Part shown: piece by piece, positions 30,697-39,796 of the stretch
Numbering within the stretch: position 1 is the first letter of the stretch
Layout: the number at the start of each line of letters is the position of its first letter
Origin: Paraburkholderia tropica
GTDB taxonomy: Bacteria > Pseudomonadota > Gammaproteobacteria > Burkholderiales > Burkholderiaceae
Direction of reading: 5' to 3'
DNA length: 64,000 bases
Assembly (NCBI RefSeq): GCF_914484835.1
Contig: NZ_CAJZAR010000030.1
Coordinates: 62,001 to 126,000, forward strand
Program-made: the position numbers and the translations under genes
Notes under the pieces: generated by a model
Database searches by the model: none
What the model saw: only the letters and a program-made list of their open reading frames with translations
Told to the model about the DNA's origin: nothing

Positions 30697-31132
30697 GTCC
30701 CCTTCCACGTGAAGTAAGGCGTAACACTTCAGATTGCGGGGCCTGTGTACGGCTCGTGTTTCGCGCGCCATGTTGCGGCGCGCGCTGCCCGCTGTCGTTA
30801 TCCACTGTTGTCTGTGAGCGCCATTGTCTCGCCAATGATGCACCGCAATCATTGGGATTTGCACTTACTGGAGAATGGCGATGCACACCAATCGAACGCA
30901 CGCGATTTCGCGTCAAATAGGCGCGCGTTGGCAGCGTGATGCGCGCACGTTAGACGCATCACGCTTTGACGCCGGACGTGCAAAAACACGCACGCCGCGT
31001 GAGCGGCGCACGTCCTGGATAGTGATCCGAAACGTTTTTTCCGACCTCGCGCGCGGCAGTTAAGCACACGCTGAAGTCGGTGTTTCGAACCTTGCTTCGA
31101 GCCCTGCTTTAAACCCCGTTACAACGCCTTTT
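30697..31132. other. Promoter region of the second liv operon
   Basis: 436 bp with no gene seen. It separates the GMC oxidoreductase stop (31133) from livG, all on the minus strand, so it should contain the livG promoter. The most distinct element is an 8-bp inverted repeat, CCAATGAT (30832-30839) and ATCATTGG (30848-30855), about 140 bp upstream of livG, suited to a regulator site. No T-tract hairpin for the upstream operon was found. Confidence 0.45.
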
Positions 31133-32848
31133 TCACCCAGCCGCAACCGGCGCGCGCGCATCGGTTCGCACCGTTGAACTCGCGCCCGCGCGACGGTCTT
31201 CGCGCACCATGTCCGCGGCGCGCTCGGCGATCATCAGCGTCGGCGAATTCGTGTTGCCCGACGTGATGAAAGGCATCACCGACGCATCGGCCACACGCAA
31301 ACCCTCTACGCCGCGCACGCGCAAACGCGCGTCGACCACGGCGTCGTCATCGTCGGCGCGGCCCATGCGGCAGGTGCCCACCGGATGAAAAATCGTCGTG
31401 CCGATGTTGCCCGCCGCCTCGCGCAATTCGGCCTCGCTCTGAAACGCGAGCCCCGGCAGAATCTCGTGCGGCTGATAGTGCGCGAGCGCCGACGACGCCG
31501 CGATGCGCCGCGTGAGCCGCAACGCGTTCGCGGCCACGCGCAAGTCGTGTTCCGTCGAGAGATAGTTCGGCGCGATCACGGGCGCAATCGACGGGTCCGC
31601 CGACGCCGCGTGTATGCTGCCGCGCGACGTGGGCCGCAGATTGCACACCGAAGCCGTGAACGCATTGAAGCGATGCAGCGGCTCGCCGAAGCGATCGAGC
31701 GACAAAGGCTGCACGTGATACTGCAAATCGGGGCGCGTGAGTCCCGGATCGCTGACGTCCGACTTCGCGAACACGCCGAGTTGCGAGGGCGCCATCGACA
31801 TCGGCCCGCTTTGCATCAGCGCGTACTCCATGCCGATCATCAGCTTGCCCCACCAATGCGCCGACGCCGTGTTGAGTGTACGCACGCCGTTCACGCGATA
31901 CGCCATGCGCAGTTGCAGATGGTCCTGGAGATTCTCACCGACGCCGCGCAGATCCTGCACGACGCCCACGCCCAGTTGCGCGAGCCGCGCCGCCTGGCCG
32001 ACGCCCGAGCGTTCGAGCAGTTGCGGCGAATTCACCGCGCCCGAGCACAGAATCACTTCGCAGCGCGCCCGCGCGAAGTACGGCATATCACCGCGATATT
32101 CCACGCCCACGCAACGCTTGCCCTCGAAGATCACGCGTTCGGTGAGCGCGCCCGTGACCACCGTGAGATTGGGCCGCTTCATCGCCGCACGCAGGAAAGC
32201 CTTCGACGCATTCCAGCGCACGCCGCGCTTCTGGTTCACGTCGAAGTAACCGACGCCTTCGTTGTTGCCGCGATTGAAATCGCTCGTCGCCGGAATGCCC
32301 TGCTCCTGCGCGGCCTGCGAAAAGGTTTCGAGAATCTTCCATTTGAGGCGCTGCTTTTCGACGCGCCATTCGCCACCCGCGCCGTGAAATTCGCCCGCGC
32401 CGCCGTGGTAATCCTCGCTGCGTTTGAACACGGGCAGCACGGCGTCCCACGACCAGCCCGAGTCGCCGGTCTCGCGCGCCCAGCCGTCGTAATCCTCGCG
32501 CTGGCCGCGCATATAGATCATGCCGTTGATCGACGACGAGCCGCCGAGCACACGCCCGCGCGGATACGACAGCGCGCGCCCGTTGAGCCCTTTTTCCTCG
32601 ACGGTTTTATAGAGCCAGTCCGTGCGCGGATTGCCGATGCAGTGCAGATAGCCGACCGGAATGTGAATCCAGTGATAGTCGTCCTTGCCGCCCGCCTCGA
32701 TCAGCAGCACGGAAACATCCGCGTCCTGCGAGAGCCGGTTGGCGAGCACGCAGCCCGCCGTGCCCGCGCCGACGATCACGTAATCGAACTCGCCTTCTTG
32801 CCGGCGCGCCGTCGACGTTGCGCTTGGCGTTTCGCTCAATGCCACCAT
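31133..32848 (-). CDS. hpdH: GMC-family FAD oxidoreductase, probable 3-hydroxypropionate dehydrogenase
   Basis: GMC (glucose-methanol-choline) flavoprotein of 571 aa. The N-terminal FAD motif GAGTAGCVLANRL (27-39) with acidic Glu51, the GMC signature GGSSSINGMIYMRG and the C-terminal HPVGTCRMG and GNTNSPTLMIAERAADM segments are intact. Generic annotation would be choline dehydrogenase-like. I prefer HpdH because it lies 7 bp after an mmsA-type gene, with a divergent LysR gene, the arrangement described for 3-hydroxypropionate catabolism in Pseudomonas and Cupriavidus. HpdH oxidises 3-hydroxypropionate to malonate semialdehyde. Start MVALSETPS has GAGGCGG upstream. Confidence 0.75.
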   Translation of the reverse strand: MVALSETPSATSTARRQEGEFDYVIVGAGTAGCVLANRLSQDADVSVLLIEAGGKDDYHWIHIPVGYLHCIGNPRTDWLYKTVEEKGLNGRALSYPRGRVLGGSSSINGMIYMRGQREDYDGWARETGDSGWSWDAVLPVFKRSEDYHGGAGEFHGAGGEWRVEKQRLKWKILETFSQAAQEQGIPATSDFNRGNNEGVGYFDVNQKRGVRWNASKAFLRAAMKRPNLTVVTGALTERVIFEGKRCVGVEYRGDMPYFARARCEVILCSGAVNSPQLLERSGVGQAARLAQLGVGVVQDLRGVGENLQDHLQLRMAYRVNGVRTLNTASAHWWGKLMIGMEYALMQSGPMSMAPSQLGVFAKSDVSDPGLTRPDLQYHVQPLSLDRFGEPLHRFNAFTASVCNLRPTSRGSIHAASADPSIAPVIAPNYLSTEHDLRVAANALRLTRRIAASSALAHYQPHEILPGLAFQSEAELREAAGNIGTTIFHPVGTCRMGRADDDDAVVDARLRVRGVEGLRVADASVMPFITSGNTNSPTLMIAERAADMVREDRRAGASSTVRTDARAPVAAG

Positions 32849-32855
32849 GACCGCC

Positions 32856-34388
32856 TCACTTCGCCACGGGCATGGTGAATTCCGCGCCCTTCGCGATGCT
32901 GTCCGGCCAGCGCTGCATGATGCTCTTGTAGCGCGTGTAGAAGCGCACGCCCTCTTCGCCGTAAGCGTGATGATCGCCGAACAGCGAACGCTTCCAGCCG
33001 CCGAACGAATGCCAGGCCATCGGCACCGGAATCGGCACGTTGATGCCCACCATGCCCACCTTGATCTGCCGCGAGAACGCGCGCGCCACGCCGCCGTCCG
33101 ACGTGAAACACGACACGCCGTTCGCGAACTCATGCCCATTGATCAGCTCGACCGCGCTCGCGAAATCGGGCACGCGCACCACGCTCAACACCGGCCCGAA
33201 AATCTCCTCGCGATAGATCGACATATCGGTTTTCACGTCGTCGAACAGCGTGCCGCCGAGGAAGAAACCGCTCTCGCGTCCGGGCACTTCGTGACCGCGT
33301 CCGTCCACCACGAGCTTCGCGCCCGCAGCCACGCCCGCATCGATATAGCCCTGCACTTTCGCGCGATGCGCGGCGGTGACGAGCGGCCCCATTTCCGTGG
33401 CTTCGTTCATGCCGTCGCCGATGTTGAGCGACTTCACGCGCGGCGTAAGACGCTCGATCAGTTCGTCGGCGATATGGCCCACGGCCACCGCCACCGAGAT
33501 CGCCATGCAGCGCTCGCCCGCTGAACCGTACGCCGCGCCAATCAGCGCATCGACGGCCTGATCGAGATCGGCGTCGGGCATCACGACGAGATGATTCTTC
33601 GCGCCGCCGAGCGCCTGCACGCGCTTGCCGTGTTTCGTGCCTTCCGTGTAGATGTATTCCGCGATCGGCGTGGAGCCGACGAACGACAGCGCGGCGATGT
33701 CGGGATGCGCGAGCAGCGCGTCGACGGCCACCTTGTCGCCGTGCACGACGTTGAACACGCCATCGGGCAAGCCCGCTTCGTGCAGCAGTTCGGCGAGCCG
33801 CAGCGACGCCGACGGATCGCGTTCCGAGGGCTTGAGCACGAAGGTGTTGCCGCACGCGAGCGCGATCGGGAACATCCAGCACGGCACCATCATCGGAAAG
33901 TTGAACGGCGTGACGCCCGCGACCACGCCGAGCGGCTGACGCAGATTCCAGTTGTCGATGCCGCCGCCGATCTGGTCGGTGAAATCGGTCTTCAGCAGAT
34001 TGGGAATGCCGCACGCGAACTCGACGATCTCGATGCCGCGCATCACCTCGCCCTTCGCGTCGGAGAACACCTTGCCGTGTTCGCGCGTGACGAGTTCGGC
34101 CAGTTCGTCGTGATGCTGGTCGAGCAGATCCTTGAACTTGAAGAGAATGCGCGCGCGTTTGATGGGCGCCATTTCGCTCCACGCAGGAAACGCGGCGTGC
34201 GCGGCGGCCACGGCCGCGTCGACTTCGGCGACGCTCGCGAGCGGCACGCGCGCGGCGACCGCGCCGGTGGCCGGATTGAAGACGTCGGCGTAACGCCCGC
34301 TCGTGGCGTCGAGCGGCTTGCCATTCACGTAGTGCGTCAAGGTGGCGGGCGTGCTGACGCCGGCCTCGCTTCGATGTGTCTCGCCCAT
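32856..34388 (-). CDS. mmsA: CoA-acylating (methyl)malonate-semialdehyde dehydrogenase
   Basis: Aldehyde dehydrogenase superfamily, 510 aa. The catalytic Cys294 lies in [13 protein letters not shown], the family version of the active-site loop in MMSDH. The cofactor-side motifs [12 protein letters not shown] and [12 protein letters not shown] are also typical. It converts malonate or methylmalonate semialdehyde, NAD and CoA into acetyl-CoA or propionyl-CoA plus CO2. Next to an HpdH-like enzyme it would complete 3-hydroxypropionate breakdown; a role in valine degradation is the alternative. Start [10 protein letters not shown] has GAGG 9 bases upstream; the open frame continues far upstream opposite the LysR gene and is not real there. 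Confidence 0.88.
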   Translation of the reverse strand: MGETHRSEAGVSTPATLTHYVNGKPLDATSGRYADVFNPATGAVAARVPLASVAEVDAAVAAAHAAFPAWSEMAPIKRARILFKFKDLLDQHHDELAELVTREHGKVFSDAKGEVMRGIEIVEFACGIPNLLKTDFTDQIGGGIDNWNLRQPLGVVAGVTPFNFPMMVPCWMFPIALACGNTFVLKPSERDPSASLRLAELLHEAGLPDGVFNVVHGDKVAVDALLAHPDIAALSFVGSTPIAEYIYTEGTKHGKRVQALGGAKNHLVVMPDADLDQAVDALIGAAYGSAGERCMAISVAVAVGHIADELIERLTPRVKSLNIGDGMNEATEMGPLVTAAHRAKVQGYIDAGVAAGAKLVVDGRGHEVPGRESGFFLGGTLFDDVKTDMSIYREEIFGPVLSVVRVPDFASAVELINGHEFANGVSCFTSDGGVARAFSRQIKVGMVGINVPIPVPMAWHSFGGWKRSLFGDHHAYGEEGVRFYTRYKSIMQRWPDSIAKGAEFTMPVAK

Positions 34389-34541
34389 GTGTGCCTCTTC
34401 GGTGGAGGTTGTTGTATGCGCACCGTGAATACGCTCCGCCCACGGCCGCTTTGGATTCAGACATTCAGCGTAATCGTGCAAGGCCGCGCCGATCCAATGA
34501 TTAATCCTCAACAGCGATATAAGGCGAGTTAATATCAGTGG
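34389..34541. promoter_or_regulatory. Divergent promoter region of mmsA-hpdH and the LysR gene
   Basis: 153 bp between divergent start codons, AT-richer toward 34490-34535 (ATTAATCC and TTAATATC stretches). This is the expected place for LysR-type operator half-sites (T-N11-A) acting on both promoters. I could not single out one site. Confidence 0.5.
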
Positions 34542-35453
34542 ATGGACCTGACCTTGTTGCGGGCATTCGTGACGGTCGCGCGCGAGGGCAACCTCACGCG
34601 CGCGGCGACGCATCTGCATCTCACGCAGCCCGCGGTGAGCCTGCAGATCAAGCATCTGCAGGAGACGCTGGGCGTAACGCTGTTCACGCGCACGTCGCAC
34701 GGCCTCGCCTTGACGCGCGACGGTCAGGCGCTGCTGCCGCATGCCGAACGCGCGCTCAACGCGGCCAGCGACGTGCAGCGCGCCGCTGCTGCATTGCGGC
34801 ATGAGGTGCGCGGGCGGCTGCGTATCGGCACCATTCTCGATCCCGCGTTTCTGCGCCTCGGCGGCTTTCTGCGGCAACTCGTGGAAACCTGGCCGCAGAT
34901 CGAAACGGCGCTGCGCCATGGCATGTCGGGCTGGGTGCTCGATCAGGTGCGCGCGCGCGAACTCGATGTGGGCTATTACATCGGCCAACCCGCTTCACAA
35001 CCCGCTTCGCAATCCGCTGCCGATACCGACACCTTCCACACGCTCACGCTCACGCACTTTCAGTACCGCGTGCTCGCGCCCGCGGGCTGGAAGGAGCGCG
35101 TGAAGGACGCGCGCGACTGGCGTGCGCTCGCCGCGTTGCCCTGGATCTGGACGCCGCCCGCGTCGGCGCATAACCGGCTGCTCTCGGGCCTGTTCGAAGC
35201 CGCGCAGGCGAAACCGGTCAAGGTCGCGGAAGTGGATCAGGAACCGTCGATGCTCGATCTCGTGAAATCGGGCGTGGGCCTCACGCTCGCGCGCGACGCG
35301 ACCGCCATCGCCGAAGCGCATGCGCACGGGCTGACCATCGTCGAAGGCGTGACGGTGCCGACCGAACTCACCTTCATCACACTCGCCACGCGGCGCGACG
35401 AACCGGTGATCGCGGCCGCGCTCAAGTCGATCGAAACGCAGTGGGGTTTGTAG
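34542..35453 (+). CDS. hpdR: LysR-family regulator, probable HpdR
   Basis: LysR-type transcription factor (303 aa). The N-terminal winged helix-turn-helix ([39 protein letters not shown], given here only as the domain at residues 1-60) is typical, followed by the effector domain. It diverges from mmsA-hpdH and would activate it in response to 3-hydroxypropionate, by analogy with HpdR. Residues 149-160 ([12 protein letters not shown]) come from three 12-bp tandem repeats at 34986-35021, an insertion in the first effector subdomain not expected in the family. Start: ATG 34542, ribosome site weak. Confidence 0.8.
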   Translation: MDLTLLRAFVTVAREGNLTRAATHLHLTQPAVSLQIKHLQETLGVTLFTRTSHGLALTRDGQALLPHAERALNAASDVQRAAAALRHEVRGRLRIGTILDPAFLRLGGFLRQLVETWPQIETALRHGMSGWVLDQVRARELDVGYYIGQPASQPASQSAADTDTFHTLTLTHFQYRVLAPAGWKERVKDARDWRALAALPWIWTPPASAHNRLLSGLFEAAQAKPVKVAEVDQEPSMLDLVKSGVGLTLARDATAIAEAHAHGLTIVEGVTVPTELTFITLATRRDEPVIAAALKSIETQWGL

Positions 35454-35689
35454 GCGCGATATGAGCCGCGCTCATGACGAGCACGCGCTTTGCGGCCGCC
35501 CGTTGGTCAGACGAATCGGATAAATCGATCGAAGGCGCATCGAACACGCATCGACGCGCGCCGACTTGAGCGGATGTAACAGCGCGGTCACGCAAGTTTT
35601 GCTAGATTCGACATTCGCTCCGCGTTTTTGCACGCGACGCGGCGCGCTCCGAGCCTCGCCCATTGTTCCCTCGTTCCACAGGAGCTTGC

Positions 35690-36217
35690 ATGGCCCGCAA
35701 CATCGAAATCAAAGCCCGCGCCCGTCAGTTCGACGCACTGCGCGAGCGCGCCGCCCAGCTCGCCACCGATGCGCCGCTGATCTTTCGCCAGCAGGACTTC
35801 TTCTACGACGTGCCGCGCGGCCGCCTGAAGCTGCGCCAGTTCGACGACGGCACGCCGCCCGAGCTGATCTTCTACCAGCGCGACGACCGCGACGGCCCCA
35901 AGGCCTCGTATTACACGCGCAGCCCCGTCACGAACGCCGAAGCCATGCACTCGCTGCTGGCGACGGCGCTGACCACGCGCGGCATCGTCTCGAAGGAGCG
36001 CCACGTGTATCTCGCGGGCCGCACGCGCATTCATCTGGACCGCGTGGACGGTCTCGGCGATTTCGTCGAGCTGGAAGTGGTGCTCGCCCCCGACGACGAC
36101 GAGCAAGGCGGCGAAGCCGAAGCGCACGCCGTGTTCAAACAGCTTGGCGTGGACGAGAGCGACCTCGTGGCCGTGGCCTACGTCGATCTGCTCAATACGC
36201 CCGCGCAGGCGGCCTGA
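35690..36217 (+). CDS. CYTH-domain protein (class IV adenylate cyclase / triphosphatase-like)
   Basis: CYTH-fold protein (175 aa), a triphosphate-binding tunnel family including CyaB-type adenylate cyclases, thiamine triphosphatase and inorganic triphosphatases. The N-terminal signature IEIKAR (5-10) and alternating charged strands (GRLKLRQF, PELIFYQRDD, KASYYTRSPV, ERHVYLAGRTRIHLDRVDGLGDFVELEV as separate strands) line the tunnel. Start MARNIEIKA is chosen because CAGGAG precedes it by 6 bases; an upstream ATG lacks one. Most bacterial members of this size are annotated as class IV cyclase, but the true substrate is unknown. It converges on the Lrp gene. Confidence 0.85.
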   Translation: MARNIEIKARARQFDALRERAAQLATDAPLIFRQQDFFYDVPRGRLKLRQFDDGTPPELIFYQRDDRDGPKASYYTRSPVTNAEAMHSLLATALTTRGIVSKERHVYLAGRTRIHLDRVDGLGDFVELEVVLAPDDDEQGGEAEAHAVFKQLGVDESDLVAVAYVDLLNTPAQAA

Positions 36218-36268
36218 AGCGCCTGCAAACGCGCCCACAAGCGCGCCTGAAAGCGGCGCCTCGCGCGC

Positions 36269-36289
36269 CCTTGAAGACGCACTTCAAGG
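36269..36289. terminator. Hairpin between convergent genes
   Basis: CCTTGAAG and CTTCAAGG form an 8-bp perfect stem with a 5-base loop, in the 78-bp gap between the CYTH and Lrp stop codons. There is no T-tract, so termination efficiency is uncertain. Confidence 0.35.
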
Positions 36290-36295
36290 CACCCT

Positions 36296-36787
36296 TCAGG
36301 GCGCCGCCGCGCCCGGCTCCAGGTGCCCGAGCGGCAGCGGCCCGTTGCGCTTGAACGTGGTGAGCACGATGTTCGAGCGCACGCTGTCCACGCCTGGCAC
36401 GCGCATCAGCTTCTTCATCACGAACGACGACAGCGCGTTCAGATCCGGCGCCACGATCCGCAGCAGATAATCGGCGTCGCCCACCACCGCGTGGCATTCG
36501 AGCACCTCCGGCAGCACGTCGATCTGCTGCTGGAACTGCTCGATGATCGAATCCCCGTGATGCTTGAGCTTCAGGCTCGTGAACGCCGTCACGCCGAGCC
36601 CGAGCTTCTCGGGCCGCAGCACGACGCGATAGCCGTCGATCACGCCCGACGCCTCCAGCCGCTGCAAACGCCGGCCGATCTGCGACGGCGACAGCGGCAC
36701 CTGCTCGCCCAGTTGCTGATGCGTGGCGCGGCCGAAGCGCTGCAAAACGTCGAGAAGCGCGAGATCGAAGTGATCGAGTTCCAGCAT
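36296..36787 (-). CDS. Lrp/AsnC-family transcriptional regulator
   Basis: 163-aa regulator with an N-terminal AsnC-type helix-turn-helix (HQQLGEQVPLSPSQIGRRL, about 24-42) and a C-terminal RAM ligand-binding domain (VLECHAVVGDADYLLRI). It diverges from phhA by 139 bp and probably controls phenylalanine hydroxylation, with an aromatic amino acid as effector; this is inference from position. Start at 36787 (MLELDHFDLALLD) has AGGA 7 bases upstream; earlier in-frame Met codons lie inside the putative operator. Confidence 0.9.
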   Translation of the reverse strand: MLELDHFDLALLDVLQRFGRATHQQLGEQVPLSPSQIGRRLQRLEASGVIDGYRVVLRPEKLGLGVTAFTSLKLKHHGDSIIEQFQQQIDVLPEVLECHAVVGDADYLLRIVAPDLNALSSFVMKKLMRVPGVDSVRSNIVLTTFKRNGPLPLGHLEPGAAAP

Positions 36788-36792
36788 GAATG

Positions 36793-36826
36793 AATCCTGC
36801 ATTAATTGACTGATTGATGCAGGATT
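36793..36826. promoter_or_regulatory. Palindromic operator candidate between the Lrp gene and phhA
   Basis: AATCCTGCAT (36793-36802) and ATGCAGGATT (36817-36826) form a perfect 10-bp inverted repeat with an AT-rich 14-bp spacer. It abuts the Lrp-type gene start and lies 100 bp upstream of phhA. An autoregulatory Lrp-type operator is the simplest reading. Confidence 0.6.
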
Positions 36827-36926
36827 ATTGCATACCAAGACGAAACAACACCGATATTGCGCGCACGCCGCGCGGGCTCCGCTCTACACTGGTGCTTCAG
36901 CAAGCCCATTGAAAGGAGCATCACGC

Positions 36927-37823
36927 ATGGCCGCCGCCGCTACCGCGAAACTGCAGGAGCAGTTCGACGCGGGCCTGGAAACCCGCCCCAATTTCACCAT
37001 CGACCAGCCGCTCGAACGTTACGGCGCGGTCGATCACGCGGTGTGGGACCAGCTTTATCGGCGGCAAATGGCGCTCCTTGAGGGCCGCGCTTCCGAGGCC
37101 TTTATCGAAGGCGCGCGGCGCATCGGCCTGAACGTCGCGCACGTGCCCTCGTTCGAGGCCGTCAGCGAGCGCCTGATGGCCGCCACGGGCTGGCGCATCG
37201 TCGCCGTGCCGGGCCTCGTGCCCGACCGCACCTTCTTCGAGCATCTCGCGAATCGCCGCTTTCCCGTCACATGGTGGATGCGCCGCCCCGATCAGCTCGA
37301 TTATCTGCAGGAACCCGACTGCTTCCACGATCTGTTCGGCCACGTGCCGCTACTGACCGACCCCGTTTTCGCCGATGCGATCCACGCCTACGGACGCGTC
37401 GCGCTGACCGTCGAAGACCGCGCGCTGCCGCTGCTCGCGCGCCTCTACTGGTACACGGTCGAATTCGGCCTGATGCGCGACGCGAGCGCGCCGCACGGCG
37501 TGAAGATCTACGGCGCGGGCATCGTCTCCAGCAAGGGCGAATCGCTCTACAGTGTGGAAAGCGCCGCGCCCAACCGGCTCGGCTTCGATCTCGACCGCGT
37601 GCTGCGCACGCGCTATCGCATCGACACGTTCCAGAAGACGTATTTCGTGATCGACTCGTTCGCGCAGCTATTCGACGCGTTGGGCGCGGGCATTGCGGCA
37701 CGTCTGGGCGATCCCGCCGCGCTGATCGCCACCGACCCGCACGCGGCCGGCGACGTGCTGCACAGCGACACGATCTACACGCGCGGCACGCGCGAAGGCT
37801 GGCTCGCCGACGGCGACGTCTGA
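36927..37823 (+). CDS. phhA: Phenylalanine 4-monooxygenase
   Basis: Pterin-dependent iron enzyme (298 aa) that hydroxylates L-phenylalanine to L-tyrosine with O2 and tetrahydrobiopterin/tetrahydromonapterin. The iron ligands are visible: His134 and His139 in CFHDLFGHVP and Glu179 in YWYTVEFGL. It is the short bacterial type without the N-terminal ACT domain. Start MAAAATAKLQEQ follows AAAGGAG by 9 bases; an upstream Met in the open frame lies in the promoter. The dehydratase that recycles the cofactor is encoded 161 bp downstream. Confidence 0.97.
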   Translation: MAAAATAKLQEQFDAGLETRPNFTIDQPLERYGAVDHAVWDQLYRRQMALLEGRASEAFIEGARRIGLNVAHVPSFEAVSERLMAATGWRIVAVPGLVPDRTFFEHLANRRFPVTWWMRRPDQLDYLQEPDCFHDLFGHVPLLTDPVFADAIHAYGRVALTVEDRALPLLARLYWYTVEFGLMRDASAPHGVKIYGAGIVSSKGESLYSVESAAPNRLGFDLDRVLRTRYRIDTFQKTYFVIDSFAQLFDALGAGIAARLGDPAALIATDPHAAGDVLHSDTIYTRGTREGWLADGDV

Positions 37824-37984
37824 GTGTGCAGCGCCGCATGACGCGCGGCGCGCCCTGCCATCGAACGCCGCCTGCCCCGCCGCGCGCTGCCGGGCTCGCA
37901 GGCACGCGCCGCGCATCCGTGAAAAAATGGACCGGCGCAATCTCGCACAACCCAGTCGCACAACCCAGCTCAACAGGTGCCACG

Positions 37985-38290
37985 ATGATCAACCGACTTA
38001 CATCCGACGAGCGCGCCACGCAACTCGCCGAACTGCACGGCTGGCATGCCGTCGCGGGCCGCGATGCGATCCAGCGTCAATTCCGCTTCGCCGATTTCAA
38101 CGAGGCCTTCGGCTTCATGACGCGCGTGGCGATCAAGGCGCAGGAAATGAATCACCATCCCGAATGGTTCAACGTCTATAACCGCGTCGAAATCACGCTC
38201 TCGACGCACGAAGCCGACGGACTCACCGAACGCGATGTCGCGCTCGCTCGTTTCATCGATTCGATTTCGCCGGGACCGCTCGCTGTTTAA
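37985..38290 (+). CDS. phhB: Pterin-4a-carbinolamine dehydratase
   Basis: PCD/DCoH-family enzyme (101 aa) that dehydrates 4a-hydroxy-tetrahydropterin formed by PhhA. The motif EMNHHPEWFNVYNRVEITL contains the catalytic His-His pair, followed by the GLTERDVALA helix. Length is normal. The start ATG 37985 has CAGGTG upstream. Pairing with phhA is the usual arrangement. Confidence 0.96.
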   Translation: MINRLTSDERATQLAELHGWHAVAGRDAIQRQFRFADFNEAFGFMTRVAIKAQEMNHHPEWFNVYNRVEITLSTHEADGLTERDVALARFIDSISPGPLAV

Positions 38291-38499
38291 ACGCGCCTTT
38301 AATTACGGCGCGAAATACGCCTTGAAGCACGCCTTGAAGCACGCGATCGCCGCGCGTGGCGCAGCGCGTTCGATACGAATGCGCGAATCGCAGGTAAACG
38401 CATTGCGTGTATCGCGCGTTAGGTAGAGGTGAGCATGGCGCGCAACAGGCAAAACCGCTGCAATGAAAGCATAATGCAGGGAATCAGGCGTCCAAACCT

Positions 38500-38730
38500 T
38501 CAGCTTTGAAGGCCATTCTTGAGGGACACGTAAGACTCCCAGGCAGCACGTGCAACGGGGTCTAAACGTTCCGGTGAGAAGACGTTCTGACGCTGTACAA
38601 TCAGCAGCGCATACGGCCTGGAGAGCGCGCTTGCCTCCTTGCACAACGCGAGTTCGTCGCCGCTCGATGGCGAACGGTTGCGCCAGAAGTTAATCGCGGC
38701 TTCGAGTTCGGTGATCGAAATATCGGACAT
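38500..38730 (-). CDS. DUF3717 protein
   Basis: Small acidic-to-neutral protein (76 aa) of the DUF3717 family, known mainly from Burkholderiales. The conserved opening ISITELEAAINFWRNRSPS is present; function is unknown. The start MSDISITELE is the family-typical one although no ribosome site is evident; the open frame extends 53 codons upstream. It diverges from the response regulator gene, its start lying 119 bp from it. Confidence 0.75.
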   Translation of the reverse strand: MSDISITELEAAINFWRNRSPSSGDELALCKEASALSRPYALLIVQRQNVFSPERLDPVARAAWESYVSLKNGLQS

Positions 38731-38849
38731 GGGGTCGTGACCGTGCAACCGTCGCACGCAGTGCCGCTCAATCGCTGTGCTTTCGAACCAAGCGGCGCTT
38801 TGCGAACTGCGTGCCTGAACGCTAAACCCATTGTACTTGAGCGAAATCC

Positions 38850-39536
38850 ATGCGACTCCTTCTGATCGAAGACGACCGCCCCATCGCACGCGGTATCCAG
38901 TCCAGCCTCGAACAAGCCGGCTTCACGGTCGACATGGTCCACGACGGCATCTTCGCCGAACAGGCACTCACGCAGAATCGCCATGAGCTCGTGATCCTCG
39001 ATCTGGGCTTGCCCGGCATCGACGGCATGACGCTGCTGTCGCGTTTCCGTCAAAGCAACCGTCACACGCCGGTGATCGTCCTCACCGCGCGCGACGAGCT
39101 GAACGACCGCGTGCAAGGCCTCAATTCGGGCGCCGACGACTACATGCTCAAGCCGTTCGAGCCTGCCGAACTCGAAGCGCGTATTCGCGCCGTGATGCGC
39201 CGCAGCGGCCCGCACGGCGACGTGCCGCGTCCTGAAGTGTCGCTCGGCGGCGTGCGCCTGTCGGGCGTCGACCGCCGCATCTTCAACGACGACAAGCCGC
39301 TCGAACTCTCGCCGCGCGAATTCGCCGTGCTCGAAATGCTGCTGCTGCGTCACGGCCGCGTCGTGAGCAAGGCGCAACTGCAGGATCACCTCACGCATTT
39401 CGGCGGCGATCTCGGCGACACCGCGATCGAAGTCTACGTGCACCGCGTGCGCAAGAAGCTCGAAAACTGCCGTGTCGAGATCGTCACGGTGCGCGGTTTC
39501 GGCTATCTGCTGCAGGAAATCCGCCAGGCCGCCTGA
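38850..39536 (+). CDS. OmpR-family response regulator (QseB/TctD-like)
   Basis: Two-domain response regulator (228 aa). The receiver domain has the acidic pair Glu7-Asp8-Asp9, phospho-acceptor Asp51 (VILDLGLPG), the conserved Thr in VLTARDE and Lys in LKPFEP. The C-terminal OmpR winged helix (SPREFAVLEMLLLRHGRVV, then IEVYVHRVRKKL) binds DNA. Its partner kinase follows after 260 bp that contain a strong terminator. The signal sensed is unknown; tricarboxylate-type TctD/TctE and QseB/QseC pairs are the nearest by domain architecture. Confidence 0.93.
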   Translation: MRLLLIEDDRPIARGIQSSLEQAGFTVDMVHDGIFAEQALTQNRHELVILDLGLPGIDGMTLLSRFRQSNRHTPVIVLTARDELNDRVQGLNSGADDYMLKPFEPAELEARIRAVMRRSGPHGDVPRPEVSLGGVRLSGVDRRIFNDDKPLELSPREFAVLEMLLLRHGRVVSKAQLQDHLTHFGGDLGDTAIEVYVHRVRKKLENCRVEIVTVRGFGYLLQEIRQAA

Positions 39537-39551
39537 GGCCGATCCACGAAA

Positions 39552-39589
39552 AACGCGGCGCCGCACTCTGCATGCGCCGCGTTTTTTTT
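39552..39589 (+). terminator. Intrinsic terminator between regulator and kinase genes
   Basis: AACGCGGCGC (39552-39561) pairs with GCGCCGCGTT (39574-39583), then a run of eight T. It would end most transcripts after the response regulator and lower expression of the kinase. Confidence 0.88.
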
Positions 39590-39796
39590 CGCCGCAAAAT
39601 CGGCAGGTCTCCTGATTGTTTCGGCCAGTGCGTCGCGCCTCGTTCGCGCGCCCGGCATGGCCCGGCTCATGCCCAGAAAATGGGCGCACCGGTCCAACTC
39701 TGCCGCTTGTCTGCGCACCCGCGTAAAATGGTCCGGGACCGCCCGGCGCGCCCACGCGCCGCGCCTGTGAGCCCTCCCTTTTCGCCCGAATCGATC

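Noticed and set aside
30703..30714. A further parS-like CACGTG near livG
   Set aside because: The surrounding bases match only 10 of 12 inner positions and lie in the livG ribosome-site region; likely chance.
38317..38340. Two tandem copies of ACGCCTTGAAGC after phhB as an attachment site or CRISPR-like repeat
   Set aside because: Only two 12-bp copies, no spacers, no integrase; simple slippage is enough.
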